Shown here: piece by piece, positions 12,797 through 32,700 of the stretch
Layout of the letters: each line of letters opens with the position of its first letter
Numbering within the stretch: position 1 is the first letter of the stretch
Assembly (NCBI GenBank): GCA_001598975.1
Contig: BBXU01000984.1
Coordinates: forward strand, 1 to 54,907
Direction of reading: 5' to 3'
From: Parachlorella kessleri
Taxonomy: Eukaryota; Chlorophyta; Trebouxiophyceae; Chlorellales; Chlorellaceae
DNA: 54,907 bases
Made by a program: the position numbers and the translations under genes
Notes under the pieces: model-generated
The model's input: the letters and a program-made list of their open reading frames with translations, nothing else
Told to the model about the DNA's origin: nothing
Databases searched by the model: none

Positions 12797-13253
12797 GCTT
12801 AGCAGGCCGGCATCAAACCAGGCTTACAGTGCTATGCTCTGGTGCATCCAAAAACGAGCAGCGTCCGTGCACAGGCTTGCAAGAACAACTTTCGCTTGCC
12901 ATTCTCAGGTACCGCAGGCCAACAAATCGTGCTTACACTTAATCGACCTGATGACATTATATTACGCCCGATGACCAAAGCAGCCCTCCCCCCACCCCCG
13001 TAAAACATAGCAGGATACCCAGCATATAGTTATTATAGCAACCAGTCAATCAAGCAACAGTATTAAATATATGATCACAACATCGGGGCGTGTTTGCATG
13101 AATTTTCATCATTCCCGCTTTCCAAGGCTGTGCTGTGCCGTGCTGCCAGGAGGGGCTGCACAGCGATCAGCTCATTCCTTGCCACCCAGCGGCCTGACAA
13201 TATAGACACGCATCACTCTTTAAAAGGTTCCAGGGCCGCGCGGTCCAGTGGCC
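12797..13253. promoter_or_regulatory. Divergent promoter region, RBR ligase / DHX15
   Basis: 457 bp between two opposed start codons. It includes AT-rich sequence around 13025-13075 (many TATA-like words) and TTTAAAAGG about 30 nt before the DHX15 ATG. I see no gene here; regulatory function is inferred from position. Confidence 0.5.
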
Positions 13254-20743
<7,490 letters not shown>

Positions 20744-21006
20744 GGATAGTGCGGAAGGACATGGCCCAGGGAGGGACATCCTGGCACGTCGGTCGGTTGC
20801 GGTTGGTGTGTGCGGTCGGTTTCGTGCGTGTATAGATTACTGAGTAGGTTTGTTTTCTAGGGTAAAATTACAGCCGAAGGCAGTATCAGAGAAGGCAGAG
20901 AGTTGGAAGGGCTTCAGTATGGCTATGACCGCTTAGGTATTGTACTTTATCTTGTGCTCTGCTGGACTGTGGCTTGTATTTCAAATGTCATGTCAATTGA
21001 TAGGGA

Positions 21007-21011
21007 TGTAA
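21007..21011 (+). terminator. TGTAA polyadenylation signal, DHX15
   Basis: First TGTAA after the DHX15 stop, 264 nt downstream. Assigned by motif and position. Confidence 0.4.
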
Positions 21012-21052
21012 GATCCTTCAATGGGTTCCTGGCGTGTGACCCAAAACCGAGT

Positions 21053-21057
21053 TTACA
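21053..21057 (-). terminator. TGTAA polyadenylation signal, PARP-finger gene
   Basis: TGTAA on the minus strand, 440 nt past the stop of the PARP-finger gene and 42 bp from the opposed DHX15 signal. Confidence 0.35.
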
Positions 21058-21497
21058 TTGGTGTTTGAAAAATTGGTTATGACTCTCAAAAGAAGTTTGA
21101 AGACAAGTTCTATCAGTGCGAGGGGCAGGCGTGTGAAGAGATATACCTATGATGTAAGAGCTGCAATGCCTATGCAGCATATGCGCAAGGCGACTAGTTA
21201 TCTAACATAACTGACACTTTTACTCAAGCACATACTAACTGGCCTGAATACATAATGCCTCAAACAAGATGCAGAACAAATGCTTCGCAGTATACAGTCT
21301 TTCATGAGCCAGGTCTGCTTTCATACTGAATTCCATCTTTCATAACACATGCGACTGTGCATAGTGGGGATTTGGGCCGACACAAGCGACTTTGTGATTT
21401 GCCTTGGACTTAGCACTGTCCGCTTCGAGCTTGCACCCTGACTGCAGGCAATGCGCGGCTGTTACCTGCTGTCCTGCTTCTAATGCCATGCAACACT

Positions 21498-24400
21498 TCA
21501 GCGGCGGGTGCTCCTGCCCCGCTTCTTGCCACCGCTGCGTTTGCCGGGGCGCCACTCCTCATCAGACTCATTCCCGGGGGATGGTACATTCTGGTCCTCA
21601 TACTCTTCCTCATCATCATCATCACTCGCCTCCTTCCGCCGCCGCTGGCGCTTGGCTGGCTTAGCCTTCTTGGCAGCCGCCCCACCAGCCGCCTTCTTGC
21701 TGCGGCTCTTTCCACTGCCCTTGGTGCTCGCACCCTGTGGAGCCTGCTCTACTGGCCCAGCCTCTGCTACCTGTGCGGGAGTAGCAGCAGCAGCAGCCGG
21801 AGCAGCATGCATTGCTGGCGTCCGCGAAAAGGCTGCTGCCTGGGCTATGAGTGCAGCAGGGTCTGTGGCCAAGGTGCCTGCTGTCAGCAGCTGTGCCGCC
21901 TGCCTCCCCAGCTGGCCGCCCTTGCTTAGTGCCATGGCTAGAGCAGCTGCTGGAGGGTAGCCGCCTGCCATGGTGGCCTGGAGGAAGCCGGCCAGGTCTT
22001 GCTCGCCCTGCAGCAAAGGGTGCTTTCAGGTCACCATTTTCTGCTGACTTTTTAGCCAAACCAGTGCTTTCTTGACCAATCGGCTGGCTCCGAGCCTGGG
22101 CGCACCCACCTCTAACCCCAGTGTGGTTATAACAGCGTTGCAGTACATCGCCCCCAACATCCCCAAATAGTTCTCCCCTCACCTGGGGCTGGCCTGAACT
22201 TCCCGCCGCCGGAGCACCAGCACCAACTGCGGCTCCTGGGTCAGCTGGCTTGGACGGATTGGTAGAGGCGGCCTGCTTCTCTGCTGTGTCTGTAACCGCC
22301 TGCTTCTTCTTATGGCTGATGCGCCTGAGCTTGGGCGGATCGAGGAACTGCAGCCACCACAACCAGAACCGAAGCTGGTCATGAAATACAGCTGCTCATC
22401 TTGCATGCCGCAACTGGCTTACAGCCGCCGCTGTCAACGGCTGCTCTGAGGCAACAAAGTTGCAGGTTGTGCAGGTCTGGGTCCAAGAACTGCATGGTAA
22501 GGCTGCTGCACTCACACTGGTCTCTACCCGCTGCAGGTCGGTAGGCTCCAGCTCGTCCCACCCCTTGAGGTTGCCCACACACCCAATGTTCCTTAAGACG
22601 ACATCCGAAACGCAGTCCCTGTGTTACAAGAAGTCACCAGTTATACCCTGTATGGTATCTCGACCATGGAGTGTACACGCCTTTGCTGGGTTGAAACTGT
22701 TGCAGTGATACTAGGCACACTGCATGCAGCTTACTGTGTCGGAAAGTGCACAGTGGTACGTGAGAGCAGGCTATGTAATCCCTAGAGACTGCCCTGCGGG
22801 GCGCCGTTTGTGGCTTGGTAGCACCCACCAGTGCTTCCAGGTAGTCCCCATGCCAAATGCTGCCTCAAAGCTTACGCCCTCCCGCAAAGATCTCTGTGGG
22901 ATCAGCTCCTGCATGACAAGGCTCCAGTCATTCAGAAGGCGCTGCTGGTCATCATTTGACACAGGTAAGCTACCTCCTTTACCAGGCCTGTTGCAGGACT
23001 TGTACAACACAGCAGGGCTCAAAACACATCTAAAGAGAAGCTTCTGCTCCTGCACGACAGCAGAGCATGTGGGTGCCACCTGCCACAAGATGAGAGCTAC
23101 CACCCACCCGGCACTTGCTGCACTTGGCTCGGCCTGAAACTGCGTACTCCACAATGTACCTGAATGTCAGCAAAGCAGCAGGGTCTGATTCTGTAGCCAG
23201 CCGCTGGGTACCATTTCAAGCTTGCATGTGTCATTGTCCGGGTCAATGACCGAGGCGTAGCACCGGTCTGCTGCCAGGCATACAAGGCCATGTTGGAGCA
23301 GCACCTACAATGCCAGGCCACCCAGTGGGCTGAAGGGACTCACACAGCGTTAGGGTCCTTCTGCAGCGATGGGTTGGCCACCTTGGACAGCCGAGGGTCA
23401 TTTGGTGCCTGCGGTTTCAGTAGAATACCTTTTAACAGGCTAGAAGAAGGCAGACCAAAGGTACAGCTCCTTGTACACAGCGTCCAACTTTTTTAGGAGG
23501 AATGAGCACGGCAGGACACTGCTGTAGTGTTCCAGGTGGTCTGTCTGAAACACTGATAGCAGCTGTTCCTGCAGCTTACGGACCTCAAACTGGGCCTCAC
23601 GCTGCTTGTCAGCTCCTAGAGGCACTGCTGGCCTGATGAGGGCCTGCTGCTTGGGCTTCACTTCTTTGGGGCCCTGCAAGAGAACCTTAGCTCGAAATAT
23701 ATCAGGTGCTCCAGGTGCTGTCCTTGGCCAACTATGCGGAGAGTCAGCATCCAAGCCCATGAGCCATGTGGGTGATGTATTGTTAGCAGCAGGCAACCTA
23801 TTTACAAGGTAGGTTGCAAATCGTGGGGGCAAGAAACACACATGCCAACAACCTGGTAAACTAGTGTAAGGCCACCTACCGGCACTGCCGCCATGCCTGC
23901 TCCTGCTGCTGCTTCTGCGGTGCCGGCAGCATGCAGCGGCTGCGCTATGGCTCCAGGGACCGGCAACAAGAACCGGAGCAGCACCTGCAGATCATCGTAA
24001 AACATCTAATGGGCTTTACAGCCACACCCACCTTGTCCGCATCATGAGTTGCCATGGCTAGCCTTCCTTGCCAAGCGTCGCTGGGCTTGTACCACTTTTT
24101 TGGCACAACATAGTCAACAGAAGCAAAGCCAACATTGTGACAACCAATACCTTGTGTTGGTCATCCACCCTCAGGTCCTCAAAGCCAGTGAGGTTGTCTG
24201 CCAGGTTGTCCGCGTTGCCCACCTTTGCGAGCATGGAAGTGCTTATGCAGTCCCTGCACAGCGACTAGTCCAAGACTGTGGTATGAGTGCCTGTGTAGAA
24301 ATAAGTGTTCAGTGCTTGCCCTGCCTGCAAAGGCTCGGATGGGGCCTTGCGCAATGGCAGTGCCTAATTCCTTCAACCTGTGCAAGGGAAGAGCATCACA

Positions 24401-24674
24401 AGACGCGATGCCTTTGATTTCGCGCCAATAGCACATGAGCTGCAGCTCTCCCGAGTTGAACATCTGCTTCAAAGCATGCCGGGCCAATCTGGTACTTGCC
24501 CAGGCCTCACATGTGATAGTACTCTGTTGTTATGCTGCCGTCCGGCCATGCTTTGGCGCGCCCAACCCGCAGTGCTTGATCCTTGATGAGCTTGCGGCAA
24601 CGCCTGCATTTGCTGCGCCCTGAGCGTGCATACTCCACACACCAGGTGGAGTCGCCGCCCCCAGCTTCCGCCAT
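21498..24674 (-). CDS. Protein with two PARP-type zinc fingers, no catalytic domain seen
   Basis: Supported exons (minus): 24674-24511, 24253-24151, 24094-24032, 23984-23880, 23673 to about 23460, then an unresolved stretch (about 23430-23250), 23159-23108, 22908-22829, 22618-22516, 22347-22183, 22007-21498; stop TGA. Finger 1 is CVEYARSGRSKCRRC then YYHMDC and LTGFEDL; finger 2 is IVEYAVSGRAKCSKC then WKHWDC and LKGWDELEP. Both have the C-x2-C...H-x2-C ligands of PARP/DNA-ligase III fingers, which bind DNA nicks and ends. The C-terminal 170 residues are Ala-rich, then strongly basic and acidic (KKAAGGAAAKKAKPAKRQRRR; DDDDEEEYED), and end GGKKRGRSTRR, so a nuclear, disordered tail is likely. 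I see no ADP-ribosyltransferase, ligase or phosphatase domain. The middle (KLQEQLLSVFQTDHLEHY) faintly recalls the PADR1 region of PARP1, which is weak. Confidence 0.8.
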
Positions 24675-25517
24675 CTGGAAAACACAAGTAGAAAGTAAAG
24701 CGCATGTGTGCAGCAGCCTCGCGGTTGCAAACCGTAGAGCGAGTCAGCATTCAGGGCTGGCCGGCTAGCAAAATCCCTATCGGTAAAACGCATGGGAGCC
24801 TAAAGCCCAGCGACCTTAGCAGCAAAGGAAGCAACAGTGCAGCGAGGCTGGGCGGCAAGCAGCCTGAGCAAGTGCCCACCAAGCTTCTGGGACTCAGGCA
24901 CTCAGGTCTCGACGGTTTGGCTGCTTAATGAAGTCCTGGCAGGCTAGCTTCCTTGTTGGGCAGGGCCCTGAGGGCACTTTGGTTCAAAAGGTCAAAACCG
25001 CAGGGTTGACCAGCAGCGCCTAGCACGAGTGAAGGCAAGCTTTTGTCTGGCGGGCGTCAGTTGCTGCCCTAGGTCTCACTAGACAGCGTCATGATAGGGA
25101 GCACTGCTGGGTGCTAAGGAAGAAATGGGAAAGTGCTCCTCATGGCGGGAGGTGCTTGAAACATCCATTAGGCAAACAAGCACATGAAGGCCAGTTGCTT
25201 CTGGCATGCTTGTACGAATTTTTCGCAAGGCATGAGATGCGCTTGAAAGGCCAGCTACAGGAACCGGCATGTGATCAGGTGCACATGTCACGTGCATCTC
25301 TGTCCAGCTAAGACCAAAAGCAGCATAAGAGGAATACCATTTCATAAGCACCAATGTGGCCTGGTGAACTCGCCAATGAATTCGGCTTTGGCGCACCATT
25401 GAATGGAACTCGGGGGCACGGCACAGCAGGCGCGCCATAAAGTGCCCTCATCAATTGTAGAATAGGGCCCAATAGGCGCGATGGTCTGCAGGACTGCACG
25501 CCACTCTAGCAGCAGCC
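24675..25517. promoter_or_regulatory. Divergent promoter region, PARP-finger gene / NADP-MDH
   Basis: 843 bp between opposed ATGs, the widest head-to-head gap here. I see no gene or clear core promoter motif. It may include a 5' UTR intron, which the sequence alone does not settle. Confidence 0.4.
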
Positions 25518-28500
25518 ATGGCCGTCCTAACAGCCAAGCCTGCAGGCCTCAAAGGCCTCAAGCCTGCTGCCCGCGCAGGTAAGACATCCCTGGGGTGCCA
25601 TGTGACTCCCTGTGTCTACTATCCGCTCATGCAACGCTTGTTGCGTCTACAGGGGCGTTTCAGCCCAGGAGGCCCGTCGTGTGCTCGGCACAGCCCTGGC
25701 CTGCAAATGGCAGCAGCCCCGCCAGCAGGCTGAGGGTATCGGAAGCAGCAGCCACAGCGGAAGCTCCCACTGAAAAAGTCGACAAGAGTGGCCGTTATGG
25801 GATCTTTTCCTATGATATCAGCAATGTGAGGGCCAAAGGTGTACTTAAGCCTGGATGGATAACATACTCAACTCTTGGAGAAATATCTCTTGCCTTTGCC
25901 TACCTGTCAGCTCCGCCACTGGAAACTGTAAAGCTGCAGCACGTCTTGTAGATCGTCGGTGCTTGGACCTTGGGAAGGCCAACACTGCACAGTGTTGGAT
26001 GCCGCGATCAGGTCTTTTTGGGTTCAGGACTAAGCTAGGTGGGAGCCATGGTGGTGCTGCAGGAGGATAGCAATAAAATCAAGGACTGGAAGAAGACCAT
26101 GCGCGTGGTGGTGAGTGGAGCTTCACTGGGAGTGTAAGCTCCCCCCTGCCCGAGCAGCGGAGCGCAAAGGGAGCTTCGTGACATATCATCTGCTTATCTA
26201 CCGCTAGAAGAGGCAGAGGGCCTGCCAACTGTGGTGACTTGCCTCTTCATCAGCACACTGCACGCGTACACCTGGGCCTCGGGACTGCTACCTTGGCATC
26301 CCGTGGGTTGCTTGCTGTGGGCAAAGCCTAGCTTGTCCGCACAGGCCACCACCATCTGTGAAGGAACAGGACCAAGCTGCGGTGGATTTGTGTACGTGCT
26401 TTTGTGACAGGGGTCATAGTCTCGATGTGCCCACCCTTGCAGGTGTCTGGAGCTGCTGGTGCCATCTCCAACCACTTGCTGTTCATGGTGAGGTTCCCAC
26501 TTCCTCGGAATGGATTCTGCCGCCTAGTTCCTGTTTGGCTAGGCTGGTGACCGTGGTGACCGTGGTGAACACAGAGGACCCTAGCTGAGAGGGTTGAGGG
26601 AATACACGCTGACAATGGCTTAAGGCGCCGTGTGCCACGAGCAGTTCACACACGGAGCGCCTGTGCGGTTCCGCGCCATCAAAGAATGAAAGACATGGTG
26701 CTCGTATCTTCCACTTGCTGCTTTGCCTCCCCGGTGGTGTTATATAACACCTTAAAGCAAGCCCCAGAGCATTCAGCATTATGTCAGGGTCGGTACAGAT
26801 TCCCCTGCCCCTCCCCTTTTCGCATTGCCTGCCACCACCAGCAAGTATCTGAGTGAGTATCGGTCCCCATCCTCGCCCCTTGCAGCTGGCGTCTGGCGAG
26901 GTGTTTGGTGCCGACCAGCCCATCTCACTGCAGCTGCTGGGGTCTGACAAGTCTGCCGAGGCCATTGAGGGCGTGGCCATGGAGCTGGAGGACTCCCTCT
27001 ACCCCCTCCTGCGCGAGGTGGGGCAGGGAGTGGGGCCCCCGTTGTCCCTGCTTTTCTGATGTGGGGCAGGCAGCTCCGGATACTGCAGCGTGCGGAGCTT
27101 TAGTGGGGGACTGGTTGTTTTGCATCTCTTTGGGAGTCCTGGCAAGCGCGCGGGGTAAGATCAGCACCCTGGCCATGGACAGGAGGGTACAGTCAGTTGT
27201 TGTGCAAAGACGGTATGACGGGATGGTGAACCAACACATGCGGCGCCTGGCAAGCTGGTGTAGTTCCATCTTCTGCCTACCTACCACTCCCTAAACACAG
27301 ATAGTGATGTTCCAGGCTCTACGTGATCCGTCTACTCGTTATGTTGTGGTTAAATCAGCTAGGCTCTCTGAATGCTGGCTGTGCCTTTTGTCCTTGCAGG
27401 TCATTATTGGTACCGACCCACTTACCGTGTTCAAGGATGCTGACTGGGCGCTGCTGATCGGCGCCAAGCCGCGTGGGCCTGGCATGGAGCGGTCAGCCCT
27501 GCTGGACATCAATGGCCAGGTGGGGAGCCGGGGCATCCCTTGATCAGATTCTGAGATACCGTCACATACAACGTGGTTGTGCTCGGCAATGCAGAGCATT
27601 TCTACCAACGGTTGGGTCGCGGGCATAAGAGGCTGGGGAAGGGGCCGGGTGGTTGAATGCAGCTCTCTGATGGTTGGGGATGGGTTCGGGTGGCGCGATC
27701 GCGTTGCCTGCTCTGGCCCTTGGAGGCCTAGCTGGCTCCTCAGCATTGCTTGTGCTGCAAGGGGACGGCCCCTGAGGCCGGGCCCGTGTAGGACAGCTTG
27801 CGAAGTGATCCCAGGTGCCACGCCTTCCTGCTTGTGCTTTGCCAGTGCAGTGTTGCCGCAGGGCTTGGCCGCTGTCCAGTCAGCAAATCTAAATGGATGA
27901 ATGGGGCAGCCTTCAGCCCCCTGGCCCTCCTTGCTGCACTGCAGATCTTCCAGGCCCAGGGTCGCGCCCTGAACGACGTGGCTTCCAGCGACTGCAAGGT
28001 GCTGGTGGTGGGCAACCCCTGCAACACCAACGCGCTGATCGCCATGGAGAACGCGCCAAAGATCCCCCGCAGGAACTTCCACGCGCTGACACGCCTGGAC
28101 GAGAACCGCGCTAAGGTGCGCTGTGCTGCGCTGGGCACTGCGATGGGCTGGGCTGGGCCGTGGGTGCACACACGCAGAGGGGTGATGTGCTGCTGAGGCA
28201 GGGCTCTGTTCTATGGTGGGGTGTTTGGGAGTGTGGGTGATCCCGTGTTCAGCTGCCCGGCCCGTGAGGTAGACAAGGTGGACCCCCGCCTTTTTTGTGT
28301 GTGTTTTACCCGCTTGATTGACTTAGGCATGAGCCTGAGGTGCCTTTAGGGCATAGCTGCACTCAACACGTGCTGGCGGGCCGCAAGGGCGCAAAAGCCA
28401 GAAACTCTCTGCTATCTGCCCTGGGCTGATCTTGTCCTTTGTACCTACGCTATTAATGCCAGCCACATGACATGCTCTATGTCCTGTTTGGTGCCTGCAG

Positions 28501-31150
28501 TGCCAGCTGGCGCTCAAGGCCGGCAAGTTCTACACCAGGTTAGTCATTGGACTACTAGAGTGGCTACCGACCAAAAGCAGTGGGTAGCCGGTGGGTAGAG
28601 GCCAGCCGGTTGCTACTATACTATCGGGGACGTGTCGTCTCCTCATTGCTGAGTGCAAACAGATAAGCGTGCCCTGCAGATGCAGAAATGACTATGAAGT
28701 ACTGACCATCACCCAGGCCGTTTCAACTCGTTTGAACCCACCCCCTGTTGCAGTGTGAGCAACCTGGCTGTGTGGGGCAACCACTCCACCACCCAGGTGC
28801 CCGACTTTGTGAACGCCAGGATCGGAGGTGAGGGCCGCTGTCAGCAGCTTGGTGCATGTGTTCTGACCCTGTACCGTCTGTCGTTTGAGAAAACCCAGGA
28901 TTCTGCTGGGGCGTCCGAGGTACCCGTCACCTGCAGCCAGGCTGTCTAGCGTGCCTCTTGGCAGAGTGTTGCATGCATGCTGGGCCGTCACCCTCTGTGG
29001 TAGGGTGCATGATTGTTCCATGGTAGGGGTTTATGATTAGTATGGGATGATGATTTATGATGATGATGATGGCCAGACCCATGACCGTCCCTGCAGGCAA
29101 GCGCGCACAGATTGTCATCAAGGATGACGAGTGGCTGAAGAACGAGTTCACACCAACGGTAAGCTGCCAGGGTTGTAAGCTCTCTAGCAGCTAGCACCTG
29201 TGCTGTCGTGGGCGTGGGAGGCAGCAGGGGTGGGAGGTGGCGTCAGGGGGAGGCATGCTAGCTGGTGGACTTGCATGAGCGCAGCTGCAGTGAGCCCCTG
29301 CACGCTGCCTGCTTCACTGTTTAGGGGTGCCCACTGGAGCCACAGGTCTGTGCTGACCGGAGTCCCGACCCTGCAGAATCCCCATTTGGAGTGCAAGGGG
29401 TGGTGGGAAGGTGCTCTTTGATGTTTCATCCCCAGCAGGGCCCCCTTTGGGTCCTGGTGTGCTTTAGTAAGTATTTCTAGCGGCAGCGCTTTGTGCAGCT
29501 GGGAGGCATCAGTTGGGTTTACACCTTCTGTGCACAATGCACGGTCCTGCTCAGGCTCAGCTCGACCAACCCGCCGCTTTGGCACAGTGGCCGTCGCTGA
29601 TGGGAAGATTTTGATAAAAATTTGCCAGCCCCTTGGGCACGACCATGAGTGCCCCCGGCTGCGGCAGCCCAACGGCAGTCACAGGGGGCCACCTCCTATG
29701 CACCCCTTGCGGGGCCAGCCCATGCGGAGCCGCGACACTGAAGCCGGGCCGTGCTTTGCCTGTCTCCTCAACCCTTACGTGCCTGCTTAGTGAGCGAATG
29801 TGTCGTGCCCACGCAGGTTGCCAACCGCGGCGGCGCCCTGATCAAGAAGTGGGGCCGCTCCTCCGCCGCCTCCACAGCCGTGTCCATTGCCGACCACCTG
29901 CGCTCGCTGTACGTGCCCACCGCCCCCGGCGACTGCTTCTCCACCGCGGTCTGCACCGACGGCAACCCCTACGGCATCACAGGTGGGAGGGTCGGTGTGT
30001 GCAAGGGTGCGAGACGGAAGTATAAGTGTCTTGAGATGGCAGTGGGCATGATCGTTGATATGCCAGGGAAGGTGCAGCGGGCAAGGCTTCTGCTGCGAGG
30101 CTGGCCAGCGCGACTGGTGCGAGCAGCCACGTGGTAGACACCGTGCTGTTGTTGGGGTGCCACTCTCCGGTCCAGGGAGCAATATGCCTCGGCCGGACCC
30201 ATGTAAAGCAGGGCATTTGTGCAGAGCGTGTTGGCTCAGCGTGTGGTGGGCACCAACCTGCCTGCCCCCCACCCCCCGCCTCCACATAGCCCACCCGTGC
30301 CAGGCCCCAAGCCTCCACCACAGCTTTTGCACAGCAGGCACTGCCGCTGCAGCAGCAGCAGCACCCTGTAATCCGCTCCTGTGGTGGTATCTCTTGGATG
30401 GGTGGTAAGACTCAGCAGCTTTGCGCCCCCCTCCCCCCCCCTTCTGTGGTGGTGCAGAGGGCCTCATCTTCTCCATGCCCTGCCGCTCCACCGGCGACGG
30501 CAACTACGAGGTGATCGACGACTTCTTCATTGACGACTGGCTGCGCGAGAAGATCAAGGTACGCGCGCATTGTCAGCCCTGGTATTCGAGTCAGTGTATT
30601 GCGCTTAAACAATGCCGCAATGAAGGCGTGATGGCTGGGATAACAGCTGACAGGTCACGCACCTTGTCGTTTAGATATAGGAAATTGGGCCTCCCGCATC
30701 CGTACAGGCCTGCTGCCTGGTATTCTAATTTAAACCTTGGCGATGTGTTCTATGCATTCGCTACCAAGTCTGCTCAGGCATCTTACCTGCTGCCACCTTA
30801 TGGCTTATGCAACAGTGAGGCGGGCCCATGCTGCCAGTCTGAATGGACGGGAAAGCGCACTGCGTACCTGCTTGGAAGGTGGCTCAACCCATCATTTTCT
30901 TTTCAAGGCATTTGCTGCATCTTGCTCTGCATGTAGATGACGCATATCTAGCTGGTGAAGCAGGGCCAGCGTACAAATTAGCATTCGAGCAGTTTTCAAA
31001 AAAGTGACAATTGACAAATCATGACCACGCCTGCAGGTGACCGAGGACGAGCTGGTGAAGGAGAAGAACTGCGTGGGCCACCTCATCCCCAACGCAGACA
31101 TCGCCGTGTGCGAGATCAAGGAGGACACTATGCTGCCCGGAGAGGCATAA
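25518..31150 (+). CDS. Chloroplast NADP-dependent malate dehydrogenase
   Basis: Thirteen exons: 25518-25578, 25653-25825, 26063-26110, 26443-26487, 26886-27017, 27400-27519, 27945-28115, 28501-28538, 28754-28827, 29097-29158, 29817-29982, 30458-30558, 31037-31150. They total 1305 nt, 434 aa, stop TAA. The enzyme reduces oxaloacetate to malate with NADPH in the stroma (malate valve). The N-terminus is transit-peptide-like, with VVCSAQ near a likely cleavage site. Core motifs are [69 protein letters not shown] and [12 protein letters not shown]. The C-terminal extension with Cys409 and Cys422 and a penultimate Glu is the thioredoxin-regulated, self-inhibiting tail. The N-terminal cysteine pair of land-plant enzymes is missing (the segment reads [10 protein letters not shown]). 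The Cys spacing is one residue longer than in sorghum. Confidence 0.96.
26781..26836 (-). repeat. Dispersed GGCAGG repeat, copy in NADP-MDH intron 4
   Basis: On the minus strand it reads GGTGGCAGGCAATGCG, then a purine-rich run and CTGACAT at its end. Head and end match the intergenic copies. It lies antisense to the host gene, about 50 nt before the exon 5 acceptor. Confidence 0.45.
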
Positions 31151-31570
31151 GGGGTTGACTGGGCTGGCTGCGGAGACCAGGAGACGCTTCCCGTGCTGCG
31201 CTGACCGCGCTGGGGGTGCTGCGCTGACCGTCCTCACCCCTGGGGTCCGTCCGGGAGATCCAAAAAGGGTGCCATGCTGCCCACAGAGGCATCGCGCTTG
31301 TGGCCTGCAAAGTGTTCTGCGGCAGACCATGTCTGCATGTGAATTTTCGTCTGTTTCGCTGCATCATCGTCTGTTCACCAACGGTTACTTGCCGTCCATG
31401 TGAGTGTGGAGTTTGGACCTGGAGTGGCTGCCTCTGCCCATGAACTTGCACAGTTCCCTCCCCTGTGTCCCCTCAGCGTTCGCCACGGCTGTCTCAGTTT
31501 TAGCCAGCATCACGGATCAACCCTCGGGTATGCCGACCAGTAGGAGGTGCTCCTATGGCAAGTCCCGTTG

Positions 31571-31575
31571 TGTAA
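31571..31575 (+). terminator. TGTAA polyadenylation signal, NADP-MDH
   Basis: TGTAA 421 nt past the stop; assigned by motif and position. Confidence 0.3.
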
Positions 31576-32224
31576 TCTTGGGGTAGCCGCCCTTCCTGTG
31601 AGGCAGGGGAGGGCTGCCGGCTGCCTTTTTTTAAAGCAGGTTTTGGGTAGTTCTTGGAAGCCCAGTGGGGGCAGCAGCTGGGGGTGTTGCAGGGTGCACG
31701 CAGCGCCTCCTTCGGCTTTGGCGCCAAAAGTGGGGCTGTTGACGGTTGCCTTGTAACCTACTGCCATTGTTTTCCTGGCCAGGGCGGGCTTGCCTGGGAA
31801 TGAACTTATCGAGGAAGCCTGAGGCTTTAGCTGCAATGCCAGCACGCTTGTTGTAGGCTCTGCCCCATGCCAGTTTTTCGGGTTTCATTTGCTCTGCGTC
31901 AGCTTTTCCCTCCCTCACGATGGAATGACACATGCGAAAACACTGCACATTCATTAGATGTAGCCCTGGTCTCTCGACGGCGTTCTTGAAAATGCATGAG
32001 CTGAGGTGTCCATGTAAACGACTGTTCGACAGCTTGACACATGCTGGCTGAAGCACCTTCTCTACTACTGGGGGTCGATTGGCTGGACATCCTGCCACTA
32101 ATGCCAAGAGCATCGCGAACTTCACATCCACCAAACTTCAGAGGGTCGCAACACCTCTCTTTATACAACAGCAGCGCGCCCACACTTGGGACCAGCTGTC
32201 ACACCAGATAGTGGCATCCAAGCG

Positions 32225-32344
32225 CTGTCAGTTTCACCCTAACTTATTCCCTTTGTTCGCACCGCCTGCCACCATCAACAGATACTCAGATACCCCTTGT
32301 CCATACAGCTCAACTCTACACACTGTTCGCACTACCTGCCACCC
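32225..32344 (-). repeat. Two tandem copies of the dispersed GGCAGG repeat
   Basis: On the minus strand each copy has TATCTGTT(T/G)ATGG shortly before GGTGGCAGG and GTGCGAACA after it; the copies are spaced about 71 bp. The downstream copy ends in a CTGACAG like the copies near 26785, 44582 and 52256. Confidence 0.6.
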
Positions 32345-32699
32345 ATGCCATAAACAGATACCCAGGCTGCCTATCGGCATCTCCCTGCATGACGGCCCAG
32401 CCGCCATCTAGACTTAACCCCCCAGGCTCAGTGTTCCAAGTATGTTAGTCAAAAGGCTAAGGCTGCCCCTACTCAGTGGACTTCCAGCAGTTGCGCCTGC
32501 CCCTCACACCCTGGACTGCTGCAGCCGGCTCGCAAGCTGTTGCAACCCCAGCTAAGCTAGAACTCTACTTCTTGCCAGGCTGGGTGCCGCACTCTTACAG
32601 GAGCCAGGGTAGACTGGCTAGCGGACTGGTTCAGCCCTGAGACAACACATCCCTGCTTGCTGTCATCCCCAGAGCTGGAGTGTCACCCCCACCTCATTC

Positions 32700-32700
<1 letters not shown>

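Larger units (their letters stand above)
20744..21497. other. Tail-to-tail gap, DHX15 / PARP-finger gene
   Basis: No gene seen. Opposed TGTAA motifs at 21007-21011 (plus) and 21053-21057 (minus) put the two likely transcript ends within about 50 bp. GCAGGCAATGCGCGG at about 21444 partly matches the dispersed repeat core. Confidence 0.55.

Noticed and set aside
23250..23430. Introns of about 37-41 nt in the PARP-finger gene
   Set aside because: They would restore the frame (giving KKLDAVLLKGILL and NAVLLQHGLVC), but are shorter than any other intron here, so I left the junctions unresolved.
27339..28169. 276-codon open frame antisense to NADP-MDH
   Set aside because: Lies opposite exons 6-7 of a certain gene and reads as a shadow of its codon bias.
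29044..29071. ATG/ATGATG microsatellite in NADP-MDH intron 9, considered as snoRNA box C (TGATGA)
   Set aside because: No terminal stem or correctly placed CTGA; explained by the trinucleotide repeat.
31631..32134. 167-codon open frame (minus) in the gap after NADP-MDH
   Set aside because: No recognisable domain, not supported by splice-linked neighbours, overlaps likely 3' UTR and sits beside the repeat copies; such open frames are common by chance at this GC content.
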